DNA of 64,000 bases. It comes from CAWVSB01 sp036960375 (GTDB lineage: Bacteria > Pseudomonadota > Gammaproteobacteria > Pseudomonadales > CAWVSB01). The notes below the pieces were generated by a model that did not search any database, was not told the DNA's origin, and was given only the letters and a program-made list of their open reading frames with translations. The stretch spans positions 62,001 through 126,000 of the forward strand of contig JBALVY010000005.1 of assembly GCA_036960375.1 (NCBI GenBank), in the 5' to 3' direction. Of this stretch, positions 7,031-16,547 are shown one piece after another; positions within the stretch are counted from its first letter, which is position 1; each line of letters begins with the position of its first letter. Made by a program: the position numbers and the translations under genes.

Positions 7031-9457
7031 GTGGCTGACGAAATTCAAGAGACCACCAACGAAGATTTACATTTACCCCTGTTGCCACTGCGAGATGTCG
7101 TTGTCTATCCGCATATGGTTATCCCGCTATTTGTTGGCAGGGAAAAGTCTATTACTGCGCTTGAAAAGGCAATGGAAACCGATAAGCAGGTATTGCTGGT
7201 TGCCCAGAAAAACGCTGCTGAGGACGAGCCTTCCATTGATGATTTGTTTGAAGTAGGCACGATTTCTACCGTTTTGCAGATGCTCAAGCTTCCTGACGGC
7301 ACTATTAAGGTTCTGGTTGAAGGTGGCCAGCGTGCTGAAATATCGACTGTGACAGATACTGACGAGTGTTTTATGTCTGTTGTCCGCAGGTTGTATACCG
7401 ATGAGTCCATCGAGGACGAAGAGGCCCTGGTTCGGACCTTAATAGAACGCTTCGAAGAGTATGTCAGTCTGAGCAAGAAAGTCCCTCCAGAAGTGATGTC
7501 ATCTTTAACCGGAATAGAAGAGGCTGGCCGCCTGGTTGATACCATTGCGGCTCATATGTCTTTGTCTATAGACCAAAAGCAGAGTGTGCTGGAAATAGCC
7601 GATGTCGGTGAAAGGGTAGACCAATTACTGGCAATGCTGGGTGCTGAAATTGACCTGTTTCAGGTTGAAAAGCGCGTACGCGGCCGTGTTAAGAAGCAGA
7701 TGGAAAAAAGCCAGCGCGAGTACTATTTGAATGAGCAGATGAAAGCTATTCAAAAAGAGCTCGGAGATATGGACGAAGCTCCCAATGAAATGGAGGCTTT
7801 GGAGAAAAAGTTGCAGGACGCCGGCATGCCGGAGGAGGCTAAAGACAAAGCTGACGCAGAATTGAACAAGCTCAAGATGATGTCTCCTATGTCTGCAGAG
7901 GCCTCTGTGGTGCGGGGCTACCTGGATTGGATGATCAATATCCCATGGAAAAAGCGCAGTAAAGTACGGCTGGACCTGGCGCGAGCAGAGAAGGTACTTA
8001 ACGAGGATCACTATGGACTCGAAGAGGTAAAAGACCGGATTCTGGAATATTTGGCGGTTCAAAAGCGCGTTCGCAAGCTGAACGGCCCCGTTTTATGCCT
8101 GGTGGGCCCTCCAGGCGTGGGTAAAACCTCATTGGGCGAGTCTATTGCCCGCTCTACCAATCGTAAATACGTGCGTATGGCCTTGGGCGGCGTTCGTGAT
8201 GAGGCTGAAATCAGAGGGCACAGACGTACCTATATTGGTTCGATGCCCGGAAAAATAATTCAGAAATTATCTAAAGTTGGAGTGAAAAATCCGCTTTTTC
8301 TGTTAGATGAGATAGACAAAATGGGTACGGATCATCGCGGTGACCCTGCCAGTGCTATGTTGGAGGTACTGGATCCAGAGCAAAACAAGGCATTTAATGA
8401 TCATTATCTGGAGGTCGATTACGACCTGTCAGAAGTACTTTTTATCTGCACTGCCAACTCACTGAATATTCCCGCGCCATTAATGGATCGTATGGAAATC
8501 ATACGTATTCCTGGTTATACCGAAGACGAAAAATTGAATATTGGTCGGCAGTATCTGGCGCCCAAGCAGCTGGGTAAAAATGGCTTGAAACCGGAAGAAC
8601 TGGAGATTTCCGATGCGGCATTGACGGATATTATTCGTTATTACACGCGGGAAGCCGGAGTTCGAGGCCTGGAAAGGCAGATTGCCAAGGTGTGTCGTAA
8701 ACTGGTTAAACAGTCGGCACTTGGCGAATGTCAGTTACCGGTCAAGGTAGAACCCGAGGGCTTGGAAGAGCTTCTTGGTGTACAGAAATTCAAATATGGT
8801 CAGGCTGAGATCGAAAATCAGGTGGGTCAGGTTACAGGTCTTGCGTGGACTTCGGTAGGTGGTGAAATACTGACTATTGAGGCAACCGCAGTGGTAGGTA
8901 AAGGCAAACACATACACACGGGCTCTTTGGGTGATGTAATGCAGGAGTCTATTCAGGCGGCAACAACGGTCGCTCGTAGTCGTTCACGCGCGCTGGGAAT
9001 TCCGGCACGAACCTACGACAAGGTCGATATGCATATTCATGTGCCAGAGGGAGCAACACCCAAAGACGGGCCCAGCGCGGGTATTGGTATGTGCACAGCG
9101 ATTGTGTCTGCGCTGACTGACATCCCCGTTCGAGCTGACGTGGCGATGACCGGTGAGATTACCCTTCGAGGTCAGGTTCTGGCGATAGGCGGTCTGAAAG
9201 AAAAATTATTGGCTGCACACCGGGCGGGTATTAAGACGGTGATAATTCCTGACGATAATGAAAGAGACCTCAAGGAGATACCTGACAATATCAAGGCTGA
9301 CTTGACGATTAAGCCGGTTAAGTACATTGATGATGTTTTGGAGATTGCCTTGGAACGCATGCCCGAGGCCTTGTCAGAGGCGGATTATTTGGCGGGTATG
9401 GACCTGAATGACAGCAAAGCGGCTCAGGATGGGCTGTCAGCGGTGAAACCGCACTAA
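7031..9457 (+). CDS. lon: ATP-dependent Lon protease
   Basis: Lon is a cytoplasmic AAA+ serine protease that degrades misfolded and regulatory proteins. The product has the N-terminal substrate-binding domain (LPLLPLRDVVVYPHMVIPLF), Walker A GPPGVGKTS, Walker B FLLDEIDK, and the Ser-Lys dyad with Ser682 in PKDGPSAG and a lysine in GGLKEKLLAAHRAG. A GTG start at 7031 (808 residues) is chosen because GGAG (7020-7023) lies 7 bases upstream and the resulting N-terminus resembles E. coli Lon. An in-frame ATG at 7004 would add nine residues without a clear ribosome-binding site. A sigma-32 type promoter precedes it and hupB follows. Confidence 0.98.
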   Translation: MADEIQETTNEDLHLPLLPLRDVVVYPHMVIPLFVGREKSITALEKAMETDKQVLLVAQKNAAEDEPSIDDLFEVGTISTVLQMLKLPDGTIKVLVEGGQRAEISTVTDTDECFMSVVRRLYTDESIEDEEALVRTLIERFEEYVSLSKKVPPEVMSSLTGIEEAGRLVDTIAAHMSLSIDQKQSVLEIADVGERVDQLLAMLGAEIDLFQVEKRVRGRVKKQMEKSQREYYLNEQMKAIQKELGDMDEAPNEMEALEKKLQDAGMPEEAKDKADAELNKLKMMSPMSAEASVVRGYLDWMINIPWKKRSKVRLDLARAEKVLNEDHYGLEEVKDRILEYLAVQKRVRKLNGPVLCLVGPPGVGKTSLGESIARSTNRKYVRMALGGVRDEAEIRGHRRTYIGSMPGKIIQKLSKVGVKNPLFLLDEIDKMGTDHRGDPASAMLEVLDPEQNKAFNDHYLEVDYDLSEVLFICTANSLNIPAPLMDRMEIIRIPGYTEDEKLNIGRQYLAPKQLGKNGLKPEELEISDAALTDIIRYYTREAGVRGLERQIAKVCRKLVKQSALGECQLPVKVEPEGLEELLGVQKFKYGQAEIENQVGQVTGLAWTSVGGEILTIEATAVVGKGKHIHTGSLGDVMQESIQAATTVARSRSRALGIPARTYDKVDMHIHVPEGATPKDGPSAGIGMCTAIVSALTDIPVRADVAMTGEITLRGQVLAIGGLKEKLLAAHRAGIKTVIIPDDNERDLKEIPDNIKADLTIKPVKYIDDVLEIALERMPEALSEADYLAGMDLNDSKAAQDGLSAVKPH

Positions 9458-9484
9458 ATAGAAAGAGAAAGCAGAGGTATTTCC

Positions 9485-9513
9485 TTGACCGGCTATAGGC
9501 CTCTTGGTATAAA
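9485..9513 (+). promoter_or_regulatory. Sigma-70 type promoter of hupB
   Basis: TTGACC (9485-9490) and TATAAA (9508-9513) are separated by exactly 17 bases, close to the housekeeping consensus. They lie about 87 bases upstream of the hupB start. This would give hupB expression independent of lon. Confidence 0.7.
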
Positions 9514-9599
9514 GTGCCTCTGTCTATCATCTTAACTGTGACTATGCTGCAGTTGTGGAATAGTCTAAAAACAAAACTACCGATAATAAGGGGATACGT

Positions 9600-9872
9600 G
9601 TGAATAAATCTGAATTAATTGACGCCATTGCTACTGCTGCTGATCTTTCCAAAGCTGATGCGGGCCGTGCACTGGATGCTACTCTGGAGACAATAACTGG
9701 CGCACTGAAAGATAGTGAGCAAGTTGCCCTTGTTGGTTTTGGCACTTTTGCTGTTAAGCAGCGTGCTGCGCGTACGGGTCGTAATCCACGTACTGGCGAA
9801 GAAATCCAAATCAAAGCGGCTAACGTACCGGGTTTTAAAGCTGGTAAAGCGCTGAAAGACGCCGTTAACTAA
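9600..9872 (+). CDS. hupB: DNA-binding protein HU-beta
   Basis: HU is a small basic nucleoid protein that binds and bends DNA without strict sequence specificity. The 90-residue product has the HU/IHF fold signature: NKSELIDAIA at the start, VGFGTFAVKQRAARTGRNP for the beta-arm region, and the C-terminal PGFKAGKALKDAVN. The GTG start is supported by AAGGGG just upstream. The lon-hupB-ppiD order matches E. coli. A strong hairpin terminator follows. Confidence 0.97.
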   Translation: MNKSELIDAIATAADLSKADAGRALDATLETITGALKDSEQVALVGFGTFAVKQRAARTGRNPRTGEEIQIKAANVPGFKAGKALKDAVN

Positions 9873-9914
9873 TCAGGCAATACGCGCCGTTTTTATGGCG
9901 TGACTGTTTGAGAT

Positions 9915-9946
9915 AAAAGCGCATCATCGCGGTGCGCTTTTTTTAT
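9915..9946 (+). terminator. Intrinsic terminator after hupB
   Basis: AAAAGCGCA (9915-9923) pairs with TGCGCTTTT (9933-9941) around a 9-base loop and runs directly into a T-rich tract. This is a classical rho-independent terminator. Confidence 0.85.
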
Positions 9947-10108
9947 TTTGAGATTATCAGATCGGTCAATATTTCAGCTTGACCATAGTCCTTTCCCCAA
10001 TCGATTCCGATTGTCCGTTAGATTTGGTCTGGTGAAAGTATCTAATTAAATCAGTGGTTACTTTCGGTGTTGTACTGACGGTAACAAAGAATACGAAAGA
10101 GGTGGCAA

Positions 10109-11980
10109 ATGCTGCAATCCATGCGCAACAATATTCAGGGAACCATGGCGAAGGTGATTGTCACGATAATATGTGTACCCTTTGTTGCCTTCGGAATCGA
10201 TGCGTTTTTTGGAGCTGGCGGCGGTGTGAATCCTGCTGTAGTAAACGGCGAAGAAATTACCGCACTGGAATTGTCAGAGGCTATTTACTTATATAAGCGC
10301 CGTTTGAGCGTAGAGATGGCTGAAAACCTTGATCCAGCAGCGCTTGAAGATGGTGTTCTTAAAGGGCCTGTGTTGAATGCCTTGATAGAAGAAAAATTAC
10401 TCTCCCAAGCGGCCAAAGAAGCTGGATTTTCCATAGCGAAAACACAGGTTGATAAACAAATAGTTGTACAGCCAGAGTTTCAGCAAGACGGCAAGTTCTC
10501 GGCAGACTTTTATGAGAACCGATTACGCTCAGTGGGCTTGACCCCGCTAATGTATATCAAGCAGCAGTACAATCAATTGTTAATAGGTCAATTACTGAGT
10601 GGTTTTTCTTACTCGGCTTATGTCAGTGATCATCAATTAGACAGTGCTGTTCGTGTGCTTAATCAAAAGCGAGATATCGATTATTTTGTCCTGTCCATAG
10701 CAGAGGCAAGATCAGGCATAGAAGTTACCGACGAGGAATTACTCGCCAGCTACGAAAAAAACGCCACTAGCTATATGACACAAGAGCAGGTAGCGGTTGA
10801 ATACCTCGAACTTAAAATGTCTGATTTTTACCCTGAAATTAGTGAGGAACAGTTGCGCGAGGAGTTTGAACGGCGCAATACTGAAGCAGAGCAGTCAATT
10901 CGTCGTCAAGCGGCCCACATTCTTATAGAGCCCTCAGAGCAGACCGAGGCCCAGGTTGTTGAACAATTAAATGAGCTGAGAGCTCGTGCCATTGCTGGCG
11001 AATCTTTTGCCGATCTCGCCAAACAGTACTCTCAGGATTTGGGCTCGTCCATGACCGGGGGCGACTTGGGTTTTACTGATGGTAGTGCTTTCCCGGCTGA
11101 ATTCGAGGCTGCACTGTCTGAGTTAGAGGTAGGGAGTATTTCACAGCCAGTGACCACCGAGTCTGGATTACACCTTATTAAACTCTTGGCTGTAGAGAGC
11201 AGTACCTCCGCAGAATATGAAGATCAACGCGAAACTATTCTGGCTGAGATGCAACGGCTGGAGGCAGAATCTGTCTATGCAACGCAATTGGAACTTTTGG
11301 CGGACAGCAGCTTTAATGCTTCTGATCTGGAGGCTCCGGCTCAGGAGCTCGAGCTGACGGTTAATTATTCCGGTTTTTTTGGTCGAGATGGCGCGAACAG
11401 CGGCTTGTTCTCTAATGCCGCAGTCATTGGAGCTGCGTTTGGTCAGGAGGTGTTAAATGATGAGGTTAACTCTGAAGTAATGGAAATTGCTTCTGATCAT
11501 GCCATTGTTCTGCGACTAAAAGAGCATCGTCCAGCTGAGCAGATGCCTTTGGATCGGGTTCGTTCCACAGTTGAGGCTCAGTTGATCGACAGTAAAGCTC
11601 GTAGCCAGCTGCAAGAGCGTGCTCAGGGCATATTGAATGAGGGTGCGGATCTACTGGCGCTTGCCGAGGCAAATGGCGCCAGTCTCCAGCAGCACGCAGC
11701 TGTGATGAGATCCAGTCCCGGTACTCTCAATGCATCCATCGTTCAGGCGGCATTTTCGGAGTATCCCGGTACGGATGGAACGGCAACAGGCATAGCAGAT
11801 CTACCTGACGGCTCGGTAACTATTTATCAGGTTTCCAATGTTGTAGATGGTGATGTGGCCTCATTGGACGCCACGATGGCAGAAACCTTGAAAATGGTGA
11901 TATCTCGTGCCCAGCGGCAACAAGAACAAATGGCCTATGTCGACATGCTCAGACAAGAAGCCAAGATTGAACTCAATTAA
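10109..11980 (+). CDS. ppiD: Periplasmic chaperone / SurA-N and parvulin-domain protein PpiD
   Basis: PpiD is an inner-membrane-anchored periplasmic chaperone that works near the Sec translocon. The 623-residue product has an N-terminal cytoplasmic stub (MLQSMRNN) and one membrane segment (about residues 15-32). A SurA-N-like region, a central parvulin domain (about 265-360, with RRQAAHILIEPS and GGDLGF) and a long C-terminal domain follow. GAGGTGG precedes the ATG. It follows hupB after a terminator and lies 26 bases before serA, so ppiD, serA and the DUF1285 gene may share a transcript. Confidence 0.93.
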   Translation: MLQSMRNNIQGTMAKVIVTIICVPFVAFGIDAFFGAGGGVNPAVVNGEEITALELSEAIYLYKRRLSVEMAENLDPAALEDGVLKGPVLNALIEEKLLSQAAKEAGFSIAKTQVDKQIVVQPEFQQDGKFSADFYENRLRSVGLTPLMYIKQQYNQLLIGQLLSGFSYSAYVSDHQLDSAVRVLNQKRDIDYFVLSIAEARSGIEVTDEELLASYEKNATSYMTQEQVAVEYLELKMSDFYPEISEEQLREEFERRNTEAEQSIRRQAAHILIEPSEQTEAQVVEQLNELRARAIAGESFADLAKQYSQDLGSSMTGGDLGFTDGSAFPAEFEAALSELEVGSISQPVTTESGLHLIKLLAVESSTSAEYEDQRETILAEMQRLEAESVYATQLELLADSSFNASDLEAPAQELELTVNYSGFFGRDGANSGLFSNAAVIGAAFGQEVLNDEVNSEVMEIASDHAIVLRLKEHRPAEQMPLDRVRSTVEAQLIDSKARSQLQERAQGILNEGADLLALAEANGASLQQHAAVMRSSPGTLNASIVQAAFSEYPGTDGTATGIADLPDGSVTIYQVSNVVDGDVASLDATMAETLKMVISRAQRQQEQMAYVDMLRQEAKIELN

Positions 11981-12006
11981 ATTATTTTGATCATCTGGAG
12001 TAGCTC

Positions 12007-13176
12007 GTGCATAAGGTAAGAACATATAACGCCATTTCGGTAAAAGGTCTCGATCGTTTGCCCCGTGAGACTTATGAAGTCGCTAGTGAGATAACGCATC
12101 CCGAAGCGCTGATGTTACGCAGTCATAAATTGGCAGTTGATGAAATCACAAATACCGTATTGGCGGTAGGTCGAGCCGGAGCAGGCGTCAATAATATTCC
12201 GGTGGGTGCCTGTACCGAGCGCGGGATACCCGTTTTTAACGCCCCTGGCGCGAATGCCAATGCAGTAAAAGAGCTTGTATTGTGCGCAATGCTGCTTGGC
12301 TCGCGAGGTATCATCTCCGGCCTTGATTATGCTGGCCAGCTCGATGGCTCGATGGATGCCGTCAGCATGAATAAGCTGCTGGAGAAAGAGAAAAAACATT
12401 TTAAGGGCAGAGAATTGGCTGGCAAGACATTGGGTGTAGTGGGCCTTGGCGCAATCGGCTCATTGGTTGCGCAAACGGGCTTGCTGATGGGGATGAATGT
12501 GGTGGGTTATGATCCCGCGCTTTCGGTTGATGCCGCCTGGCGCCTGCCCTCGGAAGTTGAAAAGATGGATCACTTAACCGCACTGTTTTCCCGCTCTGAT
12601 TATGTTTCCTTGCATCTACCTGTGTTGGATAGTACTCGTAATCTGATTAATAGTTTGTCTGTACAGTCCTTCAAAAAAGGTGCTGTCTTGTTGAACTTTG
12701 CCAGAGCTGAAATAGTCGATGCTTCAGCGGTGATTGAAGGGCTGCAAAGTGGATGTTTACGTCAGTATATTTGTGACTTTCCTCATCCCGATTTAGTCGG
12801 CGTTGAGGGTGTCCTGGCGATGCCTCATATCGGTGCCAGCAGTGAAGAGGCCGAAGAAAATTGTGCCATCATGATCGCTGATCAATTAAAGGATTTTTTG
12901 GAGAACGGGAATATACGTAATTCAGTGAACTTCCCGGCTCTCTCGCTTGAGCGTGTTGGTGGTGCCAGAATAGTGATTGCCAACCAAAATATCCCTAAAA
13001 TGCTGGGTTGTATTACCTCCATATTGGCAGATGCCGACATTAATGTTTTGGATATGTTAAACAAGAGTCGGGATGATATTGCGTATAACCTGATTGATGT
13101 AGAGGTCGCTCCAACTGCCGAGGTCGTAGCGCAGCTGGGCGAAATTGAAGGGGTTATAAAGGTTAGGGTTATTTAA
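12007..13176 (+). CDS. serA: D-3-phosphoglycerate dehydrogenase, short ACT-domain type
   Basis: It should oxidise 3-phosphoglycerate with NAD+, the first step of serine synthesis. The 389-residue protein shows the D-2-hydroxyacid dehydrogenase layout. It has substrate-binding GRAGAGVNNI, a Rossmann motif GVVGLGAIGSLVA, an arginine region (NFARAEIVD) and the catalytic histidine in MPHIGASSEEAEENCA. A C-terminal ACT domain (about 315-389) probably senses serine. The GTG start has GGAG 6 bases upstream. The DUF1285 gene begins 4 bases after its stop. Confidence 0.88.
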   Translation: MHKVRTYNAISVKGLDRLPRETYEVASEITHPEALMLRSHKLAVDEITNTVLAVGRAGAGVNNIPVGACTERGIPVFNAPGANANAVKELVLCAMLLGSRGIISGLDYAGQLDGSMDAVSMNKLLEKEKKHFKGRELAGKTLGVVGLGAIGSLVAQTGLLMGMNVVGYDPALSVDAAWRLPSEVEKMDHLTALFSRSDYVSLHLPVLDSTRNLINSLSVQSFKKGAVLLNFARAEIVDASAVIEGLQSGCLRQYICDFPHPDLVGVEGVLAMPHIGASSEEAEENCAIMIADQLKDFLENGNIRNSVNFPALSLERVGGARIVIANQNIPKMLGCITSILADADINVLDMLNKSRDDIAYNLIDVEVAPTAEVVAQLGEIEGVIKVRVI

Positions 13177-13180
13177 CTCC

Positions 13181-13711
13181 ATGGTTGACGCAGTGGCCAG
13201 AATGTTAGCGCAAGTGGACAGTCACGCTCAGCGTCCGCCGATTCATCTTTGGAACCCTGAGCTGAGTGGTGATATTGACATTAACATTGATGTTGATGGA
13301 CACTGGTTTCATGAAAATACCAGAATTGAGCGTGAAAAACTGGTTCAACTATTTGCATCCATTCTTCGTTATGAGTCGGGCATCGGTTTTGTACTGGTGA
13401 CACCCGTTGAAAAGTGGCGTATTCGTGTCGACGATGCGCCTTTTGTCGTTATTGCTATGTCCGTTCGCGCAGGGGAGTCTGGCCCGGCTATTTGGTTTGC
13501 CAGTAACGTGGGTGAAGAAGTTTGTTTGGATCTGGAGCGCCCATTAGTACTTGAAGGTGAAGGGGAGAACATACGCCCCTATGTCGAGATACGTGATGGT
13601 CTAAGAGCTAAACTGGCGCGACCCGTTTACTATGAGCTGGCAGCGATGGCTCAGCAACGTGGGAATGGCTTTGGCGTGATGAGTTGTGGCGAATTTTTTC
13701 TGTTGAGTTGA
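13181..13711 (+). CDS. DUF1285 domain-containing protein
   Basis: This 176-residue soluble protein belongs to the DUF1285 family, common in Proteobacteria and of unknown function. Typical features are the N-terminal PIHLWNPELSGDIDI region, the following W..H.NT.I.R..LV.LFASIL segment and a beta-rich C-terminal half ending in RPVYYELA. No signal peptide or membrane segment is visible. It is tightly spaced after serA and probably co-transcribed. A strong bidirectional terminator follows. Confidence 0.8.
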   Translation: MVDAVARMLAQVDSHAQRPPIHLWNPELSGDIDINIDVDGHWFHENTRIEREKLVQLFASILRYESGIGFVLVTPVEKWRIRVDDAPFVVIAMSVRAGESGPAIWFASNVGEEVCLDLERPLVLEGEGENIRPYVEIRDGLRAKLARPVYYELAAMAQQRGNGFGVMSCGEFFLLS

Positions 13712-13729
13712 CGGTATAATATCTAAATG

Positions 13730-13756
13730 AAAAGCCCCGCAGTGCGGGGCTTTTTT
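13730..13756. terminator. Bidirectional intrinsic terminator
   Basis: AAAAGCCCCGC (13730-13740) pairs with GCGGGGCTTTT (13744-13754) in a very short-loop hairpin flanked by A- and T-tracts. It sits between two convergent genes (DUF1285 gene and ETF-QO) and can terminate transcription in both directions. Confidence 0.9.
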
Positions 13757-13775
13757 GTTTTTACAGGCTTCTAAA

Positions 13776-15428
13776 TTACATATTAGGGTAGTTGGGGCCG
13801 CCAAGGCCCTCCGGCGTGACCCAGACGATATTTTGTGAGGGGTCCTTGATGTCACAGGTCTTGCAGTGAACACAGTTTTGGCCGTTAATCTGGAAGCGTT
13901 TACTGCCATCTTCGTTATCGATGACCTCATAAACTCCGGCAGGACAATAGCGTTGTGCCGGCTCGTCAAAAACCGGTAAATTGTGCCCTATGGGTATACC
14001 TGCGTCCTTAAGCGTCAAGTGACAGCGTTGGTCTTCCTCATGGTTAGTATTTGAGAGAAACACAGAACTAAGCCGGTCGAAGGTCAATTTGCCATCGGGC
14101 TTGGGATAGGCAATGTCCTTACACTCCGCCGCCGGTTTCATCTGGGCATAATCGGCTTTGGTATCAGACAGTGTCCAGGGCAGGGCGCCATTGAAAATAT
14201 TAATATCTACAAAAGCATAGGCAGAACCAATCAGGTTGCCCCACTTGTGTTGTGCTGGGCCGAAGTTACGCTGGGCGTGAAGCTCCTTGTATAACCATGA
14301 GCTTTTGAACGTCTCAGCGAAACCTTCGATTTCCTCACCGGATTTACCATCGGCAATGGCCGCATGAATCGCTTCCGCACTCATCATGCCGGATTTCATG
14401 GCGCAGTGACTACCTTTAATTTTTGCGAAATTCAAAGTGCCGGCATCACACCCGGCGAGCATACCACCGGGAAAAGTCATCTTGGGTAAAGATTGTAAAC
14501 CACCTTTGGTAATCGCTCGTGCGCCGTAGGAAATACGTTCCCCGCCTTCCAGAAAGCGCTTGATCAGGGGGTGATTCTTGTAACGTTGAAACTCTTCGAA
14601 TGGGCTTAAGTAGGGGTTGTCATAACTGAGGTCAGTGATGAGACCCATGGAGACCTGATTGTCTTCTATATGGTATAGAAAGCCACCACCCGCAGCGCCA
14701 TTTTCGGCCAGTGGCCAGCCTGCGCTGTGAACAACCAACCCCTGCTGGTGTTTGGCGGGGTCAATTTTCCACAGCTCCTTGATACCCAGGCCATAATGTT
14801 GCGGCTCTGCATCGGCATCAAGCTTAAACCGTTCAATGAGCTGCTTGCCAAGGTGTCCGCGGCAGCCCTCTGAGAAAATAGTATATTTGGCGTGCAGTTC
14901 CATACCCTGCATATAGGTATCTTTCTGTTCGCCTTTTTCTGAGATGCCCATATCTCCCGTGGCGATACCTTTAACGCGACCATCTTCATGGAATAGTACT
15001 TCCGCTGCAGCGAAGCCGGGGTAAATTTCAGCGCCTAATTCTTCAGCTTGCTCAGCCAGCCAGCGACAGACATTACCGAGGCTGACAATATAGTTACCGT
15101 GGTTATGCATGGTCTTGGGTGCGAAGAGACCAGGCACCTTCATGCCTTTTTCTGCACTGAACAGCAGATGGATTTCATCGCCGGTTACCTCCGTATTCAA
15201 AGGGGCTCCGCGTTCTTTCCAGTCGGGGAATAACTCATTCATAGCGGTGGGTTCAAATACAGCGCCAGATAATATATGTGCGCCCACTTCAGAGCCTTTT
15301 TCTACCACGCAAACGCTAACGTCTGTGCCAGTATCAGCACTTAACTGGCGAATGCGACAAGCGGCTGATAGGCCGGCAGGGCCAGCCCCGACGATTACCA
15401 CATCAAATTCCATTGCTTCGCGTTCCAC
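13776..15428 (-). CDS. Electron transfer flavoprotein-ubiquinone oxidoreductase
   Basis: This membrane-associated flavoprotein passes electrons from reduced ETF to ubiquinone, linking acyl-CoA and related dehydrogenases to respiration. The 550-residue product starts with an FAD-binding GAGPAGLSAA motif and a VEKGSEVGAHILSGAVFEP stretch typical of ETF-QO. It ends with the [4Fe-4S] region: YCPAGVYE, then NCVHCKTCDIKDPSQNI. AGGAGAGG six to nine bases upstream supports the GTG start; an ATG five codons later is the alternative. It is divergent from etfBA, as in pseudomonads. Confidence 0.96.
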   Translation of the reverse strand: MEREAMEFDVVIVGAGPAGLSAACRIRQLSADTGTDVSVCVVEKGSEVGAHILSGAVFEPTAMNELFPDWKERGAPLNTEVTGDEIHLLFSAEKGMKVPGLFAPKTMHNHGNYIVSLGNVCRWLAEQAEELGAEIYPGFAAAEVLFHEDGRVKGIATGDMGISEKGEQKDTYMQGMELHAKYTIFSEGCRGHLGKQLIERFKLDADAEPQHYGLGIKELWKIDPAKHQQGLVVHSAGWPLAENGAAGGGFLYHIEDNQVSMGLITDLSYDNPYLSPFEEFQRYKNHPLIKRFLEGGERISYGARAITKGGLQSLPKMTFPGGMLAGCDAGTLNFAKIKGSHCAMKSGMMSAEAIHAAIADGKSGEEIEGFAETFKSSWLYKELHAQRNFGPAQHKWGNLIGSAYAFVDINIFNGALPWTLSDTKADYAQMKPAAECKDIAYPKPDGKLTFDRLSSVFLSNTNHEEDQRCHLTLKDAGIPIGHNLPVFDEPAQRYCPAGVYEVIDNEDGSKRFQINGQNCVHCKTCDIKDPSQNIVWVTPEGLGGPNYPNM

Positions 15429-15796
15429 GGGCCTCTCCTTTAGTCTTTCGCGACGTTTGAGCGCCGACTCATGTATAAATACCCCCGTTAGATCAATGAC
15501 CGGAGCATTTCAGATATTTAACGAAATGACATTATACGTTATTGGGTGCTCGCTATACCAGTTTCGAATAGTGATTATTCACCGTCTAAGCTATTGATTT
15601 TCAAGCGAGATTGGTATTCTTGTAAAGTGGTATATTCGGCCGCAATGGAGTCATAATTGGCCTTTTTTGACTATTGACCAAAAGAAGCTAAACCGGCAAT
15701 ATAGCGGCCCTTTAGCCCTGCCCGGGTAATTGGGCGTCTCGCGCGGCTGTGTTTTGAACGGTCGATTTACAAGATTTTAAGAGAAACGGAATCCCC
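15429..15796. other. Divergent intergenic region between ETF-QO and etfBA
   Basis: This 368-base region has no convincing gene and must hold the promoters for both ETF transcription units. On the plus strand, TTGACC (15674-15679) with CAATAT/AATATA 17-18 bases later is a possible promoter for etfB. I could not identify a convincing operator for a fatty-acid-responsive regulator. The ORF running into it from the ETF-QO gene is a shadow. Confidence 0.5.
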
Positions 15797-16546
15797 ATGA
15801 AAGTTCTCGTAGCTATTAAAAGAGTAGTAGATTACAACGTAAAGGTTCGTCCGAAGTCTGATCATTCTGGCGCTGACCTGGCTAATGTTAAAATGGCCAT
15901 TAACCCATTTTGCGAAATTGCTGTCGAAGAGGCTGTGCGTCTCAAAGAAGCCGGCATAGCCACAGAAATCGTCGCAGTATCAATTGGCCCAAAAGCCTGT
16001 CAGGAGCAGATTCGTACTGCATTGGCTCTGGGCGCTGACCGTGGTATCCAAATAGATACTGATGTTGAGGTTCAGCCATTGGCTATAGCCAAACTGCTTA
16101 AGGCCGTGGTAGATAAAGAACAGCCTGGGCTGGTTATTCTGGGCAAACAATCCATAGACGGCGATAATAATCAGACCGGACAAATGCTCGGTGCTCTAAC
16201 CGGTATGTCACAAGGGACTTTTGCCTCAGTGATTGCCGTTGATGGCGATAAGGTCAAGGTTACTCGTGAGGTAGATAGTGGTTTACAGACTGTCGAGCTG
16301 ACTATCCCGGCTATAGTTACTTCAGATTTGCGCCTGAATGAGCCTCGTTACGCTTCTTTGCCCAATATTATGAAGGCCAAGAAGAAACCAATGGATGTCT
16401 TTACTGCTGAAGAGCTGGGTATTGACCCAACTCCTCGTGTCAGCACAATCAAGGTAGAGCCACCTGCAGAGCGTCAGGCTGGGATCAAGGTTGAGAGCGT
16501 TGAGCAGCTGGTCGATAAACTGAAGAATGAAGCGAAGGTGATCTGA
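15797..16546 (+). CDS. etfB: Electron transfer flavoprotein subunit beta
   Basis: EtfB forms the AMP-binding half of the soluble ETF heterodimer that collects electrons from acyl-CoA dehydrogenases. The 249-residue product shows the family N-terminus MKVLVAIKRVVDYNVKV, the NPFCEIAVEEAVRLKE segment and the GKQSIDGDNNQTGQMLG block. The expected recognition-loop region lies near EPRYASLPNIMKAKKKP. One base separates its stop from the start of etfA, so the two are translated together. Confidence 0.97.
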   Translation: MKVLVAIKRVVDYNVKVRPKSDHSGADLANVKMAINPFCEIAVEEAVRLKEAGIATEIVAVSIGPKACQEQIRTALALGADRGIQIDTDVEVQPLAIAKLLKAVVDKEQPGLVILGKQSIDGDNNQTGQMLGALTGMSQGTFASVIAVDGDKVKVTREVDSGLQTVELTIPAIVTSDLRLNEPRYASLPNIMKAKKKPMDVFTAEELGIDPTPRVSTIKVEPPAERQAGIKVESVEQLVDKLKNEAKVI

Positions 16547-16547
16547 G

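Noticed and set aside
9980..10005. CTTGACC followed by CCCCAATC upstream of ppiD as a heat-shock promoter
   Set aside because: The spacing is only 10 bases and the -10 element departs from CCCCATNT at two key positions.
15109..15597. 162-codon plus-strand frame over the 5' part of ETF-QO and the intergenic region
   Set aside because: It is antisense to a certain gene and gives no recognisable protein.
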